DNA of 64,000 nt from CAYYMH01 sp964472785. GTDB lineage: Bacteria > Zhuqueibacterota > Zhuqueibacteria > Thermofontimicrobiales > Thermofontimicrobiaceae. Positions 45,599 through 52,706 of the stretch are shown here, piece after piece. Both the position numbers and the translations under genes were made by a program. The notes beneath the pieces are model-generated. The model was not told the DNA's origin. It saw nothing but the letters and a program-made list of their open reading frames with translations, and ran no database searches. The DNA is taken from assembly GCA_964472785.1 (NCBI GenBank), contig CAYYMH010000020.1:1-64000 (forward strand), in the 5' to 3' direction. Each line of letters begins with the position of its first letter. Positions within the stretch are counted from its first letter, which is position 1.

Positions 45599-46027
45599 TT
45601 AATGAATCATCTTAATCATTTTCAATTTGTTGCCGTTTTTCAAACTGTTATCGTAAACAACCTCGTCCATCACGGATTTGATAAAATGAACGCCCAAGCC
45701 GCCCGGTCTCACATCATCCAATTCACGAGGTTTAATTTTTTTGACATCTGCTTTCTCCCCCAAATCCCGGAGAATAATTTCGATTCTGTTGCTGCAGATA
45801 TTAATTTTTACATAAATGGGTTGCTCTGTCGGTCCATTATAAGCGTGTTTAATGATATTACTTGCCGCCTCATCCACTGCCAAAATCAGGTTGTTCAGAT
45901 CCTCTTTGCAAATTCCCCGCACCTGACAAATACTATTCATTGCGGCGCGAATAATTTTCAGATATTGGGGTTTCGCCGGAATCGTGATGCGAATCGTGTC
46001 CATCTTCGATTTTTTGCACTGTGCCAT
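45599..46027 (-). CDS. RsbW-like serine kinase (HATPase_c anti-sigma factor)
   Basis: The 142-residue protein is a GHKL ATPase of the RsbW/SpoIIAB type. The N-box is LILAVDEAASNIIKHAYNG with the catalytic Glu and Asn, and the G1/G2 region is PGGLGVHFIKSVMDEV. Such kinases phosphorylate STAS proteins and may bind a sigma factor. Its ATG at 46027 overlaps the stop of the SpoIIE gene (TAATG), preceded by GAGGTGG. An in-frame GTG at 46036 is less likely. No sigma factor gene is in the window. Confidence 0.9.
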   Translation of the reverse strand: MAQCKKSKMDTIRITIPAKPQYLKIIRAAMNSICQVRGICKEDLNNLILAVDEAASNIIKHAYNGPTEQPIYVKINICSNRIEIILRDLGEKADVKKIKPRELDDVRPGGLGVHFIKSVMDEVVYDNSLKNGNKLKMIKMIH

Positions 46028-47313
46028 TATTGCCACCTCACTGCTAAAAGTGTGATGTCATCGTGTTGGCTTCGCGATCCACTGAATGCTTTTACTTTTT
46101 TAATGATGTTGCCAATAATTTCCTGGGGATGGTCTGAATTCGTACATTCACAGTATGTCTGTTCGAGACGCTCCAGCGAGAACATCTGACCGGCTTGGTT
46201 TTTTGCTTCGATTAAACCATCAGTGGTCAGTAAAACCGTGTCACCACTTCCTAATTGGATGCGAACTTCATCAAATTCCGCCTCAGGCAAAATTCCCAGA
46301 GGAATACCCTGCTGGGAATAGACTTGCTTGCACTCCCCACAGCAAATTTGGTACCACAGTGGCGGGATGTGCCCGGCATTAGAAATCAATAGCTCACCAT
46401 TCTCACGGTTTAACACCATATAAATCAACGAAACAAACATGCCCCGCTGGCTGCGTTGCATTAGTATCTGATTGACCTGCTTGAGCAGATCCGACGGTTT
46501 CTCGGTGAGATGACTGTAATATCTCAAGTCACTGATCAACCGCGCCATGTACAGGGCAGCCGGTACGCCTTTGCCTGAGACGTCACCGATCACAATGCCC
46601 AGATCCCGGTCATTGATTTGAATAAAATCGAATAAATCGCCGCCTACGGCTGTCGCCGGAATATTCCTGGCGTAAATAAAATAATGATCGTTCTCCGAAT
46701 GCGGAAAAGATTGGGGCATAAAACTCTGCTGAATGCGATGCGCCGCTTCGAGCTGCTGTTTCAAAGCCTGCTGTTCCAGCATAAAACGGTGCATCTGCGC
46801 GTTTTCGATGGCTAATGCCACCTGCCGGCAGAAGGTGGAAAACAGCTCCAGATTCTCCTGTGTGAACGGCTTGCCGTCCAGCCGGTTGATCACTTCTGCC
46901 ACGCCGATCACTTTCTCCTTGACTTTAAGTGGAGCTGCCAGAATGGAACGCGTATCAAAACCGGTGGAGTGATCAATTTCTGAAAAAAAGCGTTCGTCCT
47001 TTTTCACATCCGGGACAATGATCTCCTCGCCGCTTTCCGCTACCCAACCGGCGATACCCTGCCCCATCTTGAGCTGAATTTTGTCCTTGATTTTTTCCTG
47101 AACGCTGCCCAGCGCGATCTGGCACTCCAACATACCGCTCTCTTCATTGACCAGCATGATCGAGCTGGCTTCGGCGTGCATCACTTCCTGGGCTTTCTCC
47201 ATCACCAGATTCATCAACTCCTCCAAATCCAGCGTGGAGGTGATAATGGACGTCACGTCGATCAGGCTGGTCAAATCTCTTATCTTTTGATTGAGGTGCT
47301 TAATTTCTTCCAT
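46027..47313 (-). CDS. GAF-domain SpoIIE-type PP2C phosphatase (RsbU/RsbP-like)
   Basis: The 428-residue protein has a short coiled N-terminus, a GAF sensor domain (about residues 15-165: SIMLVNEESGMLECQIALGS to TFCRQVALAIENAQM), a linker helix and a SpoIIE phosphatase domain (about 190-428). Metal-site motifs are AVGGDLFDFIQIN, LGIVIGDVSGKGVPAALYMARL, ISNAGHIPP and VLLTTDGLIEAKN. It should activate the STAS protein in response to a signal sensed by GAF. It is the first gene of the seven-gene array ending in the Mla lipoprotein. No good ribosome site precedes the ATG, which lies beside a GAAGCGCTTC palindrome. Confidence 0.92.
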   Translation of the reverse strand: MEEIKHLNQKIRDLTSLIDVTSIITSTLDLEELMNLVMEKAQEVMHAEASSIMLVNEESGMLECQIALGSVQEKIKDKIQLKMGQGIAGWVAESGEEIIVPDVKKDERFFSEIDHSTGFDTRSILAAPLKVKEKVIGVAEVINRLDGKPFTQENLELFSTFCRQVALAIENAQMHRFMLEQQALKQQLEAAHRIQQSFMPQSFPHSENDHYFIYARNIPATAVGGDLFDFIQINDRDLGIVIGDVSGKGVPAALYMARLISDLRYYSHLTEKPSDLLKQVNQILMQRSQRGMFVSLIYMVLNRENGELLISNAGHIPPLWYQICCGECKQVYSQQGIPLGILPEAEFDEVRIQLGSGDTVLLTTDGLIEAKNQAGQMFSLERLEQTYCECTNSDHPQEIIGNIIKKVKAFSGSRSQHDDITLLAVRWQ

Positions 47314-47330
47314 GAAGCGCTTCGGGTGTT

Positions 47331-47352
47331 ATTAACGTTAACAAAGTTAACC
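47331..47352. promoter_or_regulatory. GTTAAC-rich inverted repeat upstream of the switch-Mla array
   Basis: TTAACGTTAACAAAGTTAAC contains GTTAAC twice with a three-base spacer, 18 to 40 bases before the start of the GAF-SpoIIE gene. It could be an operator. The rest of 47353-47612 is AT-rich and shows no gene. Confidence 0.35.
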
Positions 47353-47612
47353 AATTGGTGACAGCAAATTTTAAAACAATCTAAAGATATAATAAAACAA
47401 CAATAAAAGCAAGCAGAAAATAAAAATGACTTATATTTAATATTGGATGAATTTTGAGATTCGGCTCAAGGAGCTCAGTTTTGAATTCAATGTCAGAATA
47501 CAATTTCTGAAAATTTTTGCTTGATTAATTCAATTTATTTTTGTAACATAACAATAAATATGCTACGAACAATTTTTCACACATTACAATTTTTAAAATC
47601 ATTATCTATTTA

Positions 47613-48028
47613 ATGCACAAAATAAAATTCAAAAAGAAAGCAGTTAAAGAACTTAAAAAGCTACCTAACCTGAAAAATTCGTAGCCACAAGGACACAGAG
47701 TTTTATTTTTCAAAACGTTACAAAAAATATGCGGTCAGATATTTATCAACTTTATTTGAAAGTTACTATGTTCACAAGTTATTGTTTCTCTGTGACCTCA
47801 TTGCCTCTGTGGCAAAGTTTATGAATAATGCAGGCTAAAAAAGAGGCGAAAAGAATAGTAGAAAAAATCACCGCATTATCAGATAATTTATCTGGAGACG
47901 TGAAAAAATTGACCACTTTCACACCTGAATATAGACTTCGGGTCGGTGATTATCGTGTTTTGTTCGAAATTGAAAACGATAATATTATCATTTATCACAT
48001 AAAACGCAGAGGAGAAGCGTACAAATGA
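47613..48028 (+). pseudogene. RelE/ParE-type toxin gene interrupted by a repeat element
   Basis: A start at 47613 encodes MHKIKFKKKAVKELKKLPNL, the usual N-terminus of a RelE-family mRNA interferase, and then stops at 47682-47684 inside a repeat. The remainder resumes at about 47828 in another frame: KEAKRIVEKITALSDNL, then KKLTTFTPEYRLRVGDYRVLFEIEND and RRGEAYK, which is the RelE C-terminal sheet with the catalytic Arg. The join would be nearly seamless without the inserted 140 bases. The toxin is therefore split and probably inactive, while the C-terminal part still has an open frame from an internal ATG at 47828. Confidence 0.8.
47681..47820. mobile_element. MITE-like element inside the toxin gene
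   Basis: The left end GTAGCCACAAGGACACAGAG and the right end CTCTGTGACCTC...TCTGTGGC are imperfect inverted repeats. TGAAAAAT at 47671-47678 and TGAATAAT at 47822-47829 flank it and differ at one base, a possible target duplication. The interior is AT-rich and non-coding. The ends resemble those of repeat B. Confidence 0.65.
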
Positions 48029-48237
48029 TCAAAATATATCCGGAATTTTTAAAAAAAAATAATAAAGAAGAATTCGCAATCTTGGATTTTAATGAATATC
48101 AAAAAATGCTCCAATACATAGAAGACCTCGAAGATCTGCTCGATTTAAGAAAAGCGAAACAGGCAACTAAAGATGAACCGACTATTTCTCTCGAAGAGGT
48201 AAATGAAACCCTGGGTATAGAATGTCCAAAGCGGTAA
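48025..48237 (+). CDS. Antitoxin of the RelE-type module (Phd/YefM-like)
   Basis: The 70-residue protein begins MIKIYPEFLKKNNKEEFAIL and continues DFNEYQKMLQYIEDLEDLLDLRKAKQ, which matches the short antitoxins that follow RelE toxins in toxin-first operons. The basic beta strand and first helix would bind DNA, and the acidic C-terminal tail would neutralise the toxin. It overlaps the toxin stop by four bases (ATGA). Because the toxin is split, the antitoxin may be an orphan in decay. Confidence 0.72.
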   Translation: MIKIYPEFLKKNNKEEFAILDFNEYQKMLQYIEDLEDLLDLRKAKQATKDEPTISLEEVNETLGIECPKR

Positions 48238-48321
48238 AATACCGGGAATAAAATAGATGTTCGTTTATTTTTGTTAAACCCCTTCAGGATTTTTATCCTT
48301 TTTCGTTTACATCGACTACAA

Positions 48322-48394
48322 ATATTCAATACTTTCAGGATTGAGGAAAAGGATATCTTTTTATTTTTAAACCAACACCGAAAGTATTGAATAT
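48322..48394. repeat. 15-bp inverted repeat downstream of the antitoxin
   Basis: ATATTCAATACTTTC (48322-48336) and GAAAGTATTGAATAT (48380-48394) are perfect, with a 43-base interior that contains GGAT/ATCC stretches. It lies just before the MITE at 48424 and may form part of another small repeat. Confidence 0.6.
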
Positions 48395-48423
48395 GTGCGG
48401 AAAAAAAATTACACAAAAAACAC

Positions 48424-48552
48424 GGGGCTGTATCAAAAGTTAACTTGTAGTGACGAATTTATTCGTCAAATACCATTTATTGTGTGGAGCGAATAAATTC
48501 GCTACTACAAATTGGGCTAAACATCTTGCATTATGACTTTTGATATAACCCC
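48424..48552. mobile_element. 129-bp MITE with 17-bp terminal inverted repeats
   Basis: The ends GGGGCTGTATCAAAAGT (48424-48440) and ACTTTTGATATAACCCC (48536-48552) are inverted repeats with two mismatches, similar to the ends of IS1182/IS5-type insertion sequences. Inside are nested inverted repeats: TTGTAGTGACGAATTTATTCG (48445-48465) against CGAATAAATTCGCTACTACAA (48490-48510), 19 of 21 matching. No protein is encoded. No clear target duplication was found. Confidence 0.8.
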
Positions 48553-49122
48553 AACAATATGAATTTTAAACAGAAACGAATGAAATGGATAAAATTATCG
48601 GTTCTCTTTTTTTATATCAACACACGAATTAATTCGGGCGCTCGTTCAATGCGTTAATATTAATAAACATTATTCCACCAATCTGTTCAATATCCGGCAC
48701 ATTTCAAAATGAAATTATAAATTTTGAATTTAATTTGTCTTAAGTCATTATTTTTCAATATCCATAATTTTATGTCATTTGTTTTAGCTATTGTTTTTTC
48801 AGTTGGTTATAGTTTGAAATATCAACACATTCAATGCCGGATATTGAACACACGTATTTTCTTTAAATAGAGTTAAAGTTAATCTAAATATTTTCAATAT
48901 ATTAATCCCTCTTTGTCAAATCCTCTTGTCAGATACTTTACATCATTTTTATTGAAAAATAATAGCTTACACAACTTTCCTACAAACTGCTTCCATTTAA
49001 TTGTTTGTAAATATTAACCTTAAAAAAAGTGCTTCATTTCTGGTACATATTTTGTCATTATCATTTGTGCAGAGAAAACGGAAACTGAATTTTGAATCGA
49101 ATGACAGTAGGGGAAATGATTG
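48553..49122. other. 570-base gene-free interval with a long-range inverted repeat
   Basis: I see no gene here. GTTCAATATCCGGCA (48685-48699) and TGCCGGATATTGAAC (48835-48849) are perfect inverted repeats 135 bases apart. Near the end, TGGTACATATTTTGT (49041-49055) resembles a sigma-54 promoter with one mismatch in the -12 element. The rest is AT-rich. Confidence 0.5.
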
Positions 49123-50211
49123 ATGTCGAATTTTGCAGAGGAATTGGATTCGAAATGGATGGAAAAGTGTCTCGAATTTTCAGATGACATCTCCAGAAAT
49201 TTAGTGAAGAACTTCGGTTTTGACTACTACTATCCCATCGTCAGCCGCAGTGAAAAAATAAAAGAAATCCTCCAGCTTATCAAAAAAGTTGCCAAAAGCA
49301 ACAGCAGTATTTTAATTGAGGGTGAGACCGGCACCGGCAAGGAGCTGATCAGCGACCTGATCCAGTTTATCAGCTACCGCAATACAAAGCAGTACATCAA
49401 GGTCAATTGCGCCGCGCTACCGGAAAATTTATTGGAAAGCGAATTGTTCGGACATGAAAAGGGGGCGTTTACCAGCGCATTTCAAAAACGGATCGGTAAG
49501 TTCGAGCAGGCAGACGGCGGCACTCTATTTTTGGATGAAATCGGTGATATGAATCCGATGACACAGGCGAAAATTCTACGTGTGCTGCAGGAAAAGGAAT
49601 TCTCCCGCATCGGTGGAAACGCTAACATTCAGGTTGACGTCCGAATTCTCACTGCTACCAACAAAGATCTTGAATCAGAAATCGAAAAAGGTAACTTTAG
49701 GCAGGATTTATTTTATCGCTTAAATGTGGTAAAAATCGAAGTCCCCCCTTTGCGGGAGCGAAGGGAAGATATTTTGATCATCGCGGATTTTTTCCGGAAA
49801 AAATTCAGCAAGGAGCTCCAGAAACCGACCCGGGGATTTACCAGTGAAACAAAAAAATTACTCATCAACCATTATTGGCCCGGCAATATTCGGGAGCTTA
49901 AAAATTTGCTCGAACGCGCGGTGCTTGTGGTGGATGACGGTGAAATGATTAAGCCGGAAGATCTGGCTTTATCCGGACGGGATTATTTTCTGGCAGGCGG
50001 AAAAGAACGACGAAAAAAACTACAGGAACAAAAATCCGAACCGACACTGAATTTGAAAAACGTTGAGCGACAGCACATCATTAAAGCGCTGGAAATCACC
50101 CGTTGGGTGCAAAAAGATGCGGCACGTCTATTGGGAATTTCCAATCGATCGCTTAATTATAAAATCCGCCAGTACAAAATCACCCATCCGGGATGGAAGA
50201 AGAATAAATAA
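49123..50211 (+). CDS. Sigma-54-dependent activator without receiver domain
   Basis: The 362-residue protein has a short N-terminal region (1-37), an AAA+ domain (about 38-270) and a Fis-type helix-turn-helix at the C-terminus ([20 protein letters not shown]). Walker A is GETGTGKE (67-74) and Walker B is [11 protein letters not shown] (132-142). The sigma-54 contact loop reads GAFTSA (114-119) rather than the usual GAFTGA. With no receiver or sensor domain it resembles PspF-like activators, which are controlled by a separate protein. Tandem terminators follow. Its target genes are unknown. Confidence 0.92.
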   Translation: MSNFAEELDSKWMEKCLEFSDDISRNLVKNFGFDYYYPIVSRSEKIKEILQLIKKVAKSNSSILIEGETGTGKELISDLIQFISYRNTKQYIKVNCAALPENLLESELFGHEKGAFTSAFQKRIGKFEQADGGTLFLDEIGDMNPMTQAKILRVLQEKEFSRIGGNANIQVDVRILTATNKDLESEIEKGNFRQDLFYRLNVVKIEVPPLRERREDILIIADFFRKKFSKELQKPTRGFTSETKKLLINHYWPGNIRELKNLLERAVLVVDDGEMIKPEDLALSGRDYFLAGGKERRKKLQEQKSEPTLNLKNVERQHIIKALEITRWVQKDAARLLGISNRSLNYKIRQYKITHPGWKKNK

Positions 50212-50229
50212 TCTCCAAAGATCGACAGC

Positions 50230-50321
50230 GGCAGTTTGCACAACCTCATGCAATTACATCATGCTGTCGCTGTTTTTTTTATGCTTTCAGCAATCAGCAT
50301 TGAGCTGATCGCTTTTTTTTA
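50230..50321 (+). terminator. Two tandem terminators after the sigma-54 activator
   Basis: The first hairpin pairs CAGCGGCAG with CTGTCGCTG (one G-U) and runs into eight Ts. The second pairs GCAATCAGC with GCTGATCGC (50290-50312, one mismatch) and also runs into a T tract. The tandem arrangement strongly suggests complete termination. Confidence 0.8.
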
Positions 50322-50502
50322 AACTACCCCACTTTTTCAATCAATCCATTCACACCATTCACTTTTCTATTGACATTTAATTTATTTTTATTACCTTACT
50401 ATAGTTTGGCAATTTATTTTGTAGTAACGATTTTAGTTTTTTTTTATTATTAAAAGACGACTGAAATCCAGTGTGATTATCGGTTTTTTAAATATTTAAA
50501 CC

Positions 50503-50530
50503 GTAGGGGATGCACATGTGCATCCCCTGC
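50503..50530. repeat. Palindrome GTAGGGGATGCACATGTGCATCCCCTGC
   Basis: Fourteen base pairs form, with one G-U, between GTAGGGGATGCACA and TGTGCATCCCCTGC. The central sequence is identical to the copy at 30216. It lies 80 bases upstream of the acyl-CoA ligase start, in the 398-base gap after the tandem terminators. Confidence 0.85.
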
Positions 50531-50609
50531 CATAGTAAAAATATTGTATCTTCGTGTTTAACCGTATATTGAAAAAAACAAATTCAAACACGCTCATTGG
50601 GAGGAAAAG

Positions 50610-52403
50610 ATGGCAGCAAAAACTTTAGCTGAAGCCTTTTTTAACACGGTGAAGAATTTTGGGGACAACACGTCCCTGATGACCAAAATAGAGGGTAACT
50701 ATCAGGGCATCGATTACAACGAACTGGGTCGGCGCGTCAAATATTTTGCCTTAGGTCTGGCAAATATGGACATCAAAAAGGGAGATAAAGTGTCCATTTT
50801 GTCAGAGAACAGAGCCGAATGGGCGATCTCCGATCTGGCAATCCTTTCATTGGGCGCCATCAATGTGCCGATTTATCCGACATTGGCGCCACGGCAGATT
50901 GAATACATTCTGAATGATGCGGAAGCGAAAATAATTATCGTATCGACGGAAGAACAGGTAAAAAAAGTGTTGGACATTTTCGATAATTTGCCCAATTTGA
51001 AAGCAATCATCTACATGGATCAGGTTGCGGAAGCCACGGAGGCGATGTATTTTTATGCGCATCTCTATGAAAAGGGGAAAGAGTTCGATAAAAATAATCC
51101 CGATTATTTCGATAACGTCAGCAGTGCCATTGAAACGGACGATCCCTGTGCCATCGTTTATACTTCAGGAACCACCGGCAATCCCAAAGGCGCTGTCCTC
51201 AGTCACGGGAACATTCTTTCCAATACGTTGGGTGGAATTGAAACTCTGAATATCCGTTCCACTGATTTATTTCTCTCTTTCCTGCCTTTGTGCCATGTGT
51301 TCGAAAGAATGGGAGGACAATTCTGTCCGCTGCTCGCCGGCGGTTCGATCGCTTACGCGGAAAGTATCGAAACCGTGGCGCAAAACCTGACTGAAGCCAA
51401 ACCCACCATCATGTGCAGTGTGCCAAGATTATTTGAAAAAATATATGCCAAAATTTTAGCCAATGCGGAAGCCGGTTCACCGCTTAAGAAAAAAATATTT
51501 TTCTGGGCAATCAATGTCGGTGAAAAATATGTGGAAGCCGAAAAAAGAGGAAAAGTTGGCGGTGGATTAAAATTCAAACACAACCTGGCGCACAAACTGG
51601 TGTTCAGCAAAATTCAGGAAAAAGTAGGTGGACGGTTGAGATATTTCATCTCAGGCGGTGCGCCTTTATCCAAAGAAATCGGTGAGTTTTTCCACGCAGT
51701 CGGCGTGAAGATTTTGGAGGGATACGGTTTAACCGAAAGCTCACCGGTCATTGCGGTAAATCTGGAAAATAAATTCAAATTCGGAACCGTTGGACCAGCG
51801 CTCACCAAAGGCGGGGTTGAGCTGAAGATTGCGGATGATGGCGAAATTTTAACCCGCGGTCCGCATGTGATGAAAGAGTATTACAAAAATCCGGAAGAAA
51901 CCAAAGAGGTGATCGATGATGATGGCTGGCTGCACACCGGAGATATTGGATTTCTGGATGAAGACGGTTTTTTAACCATTACGGATCGGAAGAAGAATAT
52001 TATCGTCACCTCCGGCGGAAAAAATGTGGCACCGGCTGCCATTGAAAACAAATTGCTCACCAGTCAGTTAGTGGATCAGGTTTTGATTATCGGTGATAAA
52101 CAAAAATATCTGACAGCGCTCATTGTGCCGAATCAGGACATGCTGGAATCCTTCGCAGCGACACAAAAAATTTCATTTAAGGATTACGCTGAATTAATGG
52201 ACAACGATCAGATTAATCAGTATGTGGCTAATGAAATTAATAACGTGTTATCTGATCAGGCGCGGTTTGAGCAAATAAAAATATTTAAGCTGGTAGCCGA
52301 ACCGTTTACCATCGAAGCCGGCGAATTAACACCGACGCTGAAAATCAAACGCAAGGTGGTTGAAGAAAAGTATGCGGATTTGATTGAGCAGATGTATCAG
52401 TAA
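50610..52403 (+). CDS. Long-chain fatty acid-CoA ligase (AMP-forming)
   Basis: The 597-residue ANL-superfamily enzyme activates fatty acids as adenylates and then as CoA esters. Motifs are YTSGTTGNPKGAVLSHGN (the P-loop, about residues 182-199), YGLTESSPV, GWLHTGDIGFLDEDGF with the Asp of the hinge, and DRKKNIIVTSGGKNVAP, containing the catalytic domain-rotation Lys region. Length and motifs fit the FadD15/ACSL-type subgroup. GGGAGGAAAAG precedes the ATG. A terminator follows, so it is monocistronic. Confidence 0.93.
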   Translation: MAAKTLAEAFFNTVKNFGDNTSLMTKIEGNYQGIDYNELGRRVKYFALGLANMDIKKGDKVSILSENRAEWAISDLAILSLGAINVPIYPTLAPRQIEYILNDAEAKIIIVSTEEQVKKVLDIFDNLPNLKAIIYMDQVAEATEAMYFYAHLYEKGKEFDKNNPDYFDNVSSAIETDDPCAIVYTSGTTGNPKGAVLSHGNILSNTLGGIETLNIRSTDLFLSFLPLCHVFERMGGQFCPLLAGGSIAYAESIETVAQNLTEAKPTIMCSVPRLFEKIYAKILANAEAGSPLKKKIFFWAINVGEKYVEAEKRGKVGGGLKFKHNLAHKLVFSKIQEKVGGRLRYFISGGAPLSKEIGEFFHAVGVKILEGYGLTESSPVIAVNLENKFKFGTVGPALTKGGVELKIADDGEILTRGPHVMKEYYKNPEETKEVIDDDGWLHTGDIGFLDEDGFLTITDRKKNIIVTSGGKNVAPAAIENKLLTSQLVDQVLIIGDKQKYLTALIVPNQDMLESFAATQKISFKDYAELMDNDQINQYVANEINNVLSDQARFEQIKIFKLVAEPFTIEAGELTPTLKIKRKVVEEKYADLIEQMYQ

Positions 52404-52438
52404 AATGATTATATTTCACAAGATCACTGAAAATACAG

Positions 52439-52462
52439 CCCGGCCACAAACCGGGTTTTTTT
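52439..52462 (+). terminator. Terminator of the acyl-CoA ligase gene
   Basis: CCCGG and CCGGG close a seven-base loop and are followed by seven Ts, about 35 bases after the stop. Confidence 0.8.
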
Positions 52463-52515
52463 AATCTGGTGCCTGACTGAAAACTCTAATTTTTGTTATT
52501 TTCAGAAGTATTGAC

Positions 52516-52703
52516 GAAGAATCTCGTCTCACTAAGTGTAAGATTTTATTAGGCATTGTGGTATTAGATTCTTCACTCCCTTCGGTCGTTCAGAATGACA
52601 AGATTTCTTTTTTCGTTCAATCATTATCTAACTGTGGGTTATAGGCAAAGGTGCACTGAAATCTAACTATTTAAACTCCGTGTCCTCTGTGTCCCTGTGG
52701 CTT
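52516..52703. repeat. Intergenic repeat region after the ligase terminator
   Basis: GAAGAATCT (52516-52524) and AGATTCTTC (52566-52574) are perfect inverted repeats, followed by CTTCGGTCGTTCAGAATGACA, a sequence type (split here in meaning, 52581-52600) that recurs as intergenic repeat in many bacterial genomes. CTCCGTGTCCTCTGTGTCC (52677-52695) then resembles one end of the ACACAGAG repeats. No gene is visible in 52404-52706. Confidence 0.55.
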
Positions 52704-52706
52704 CAA

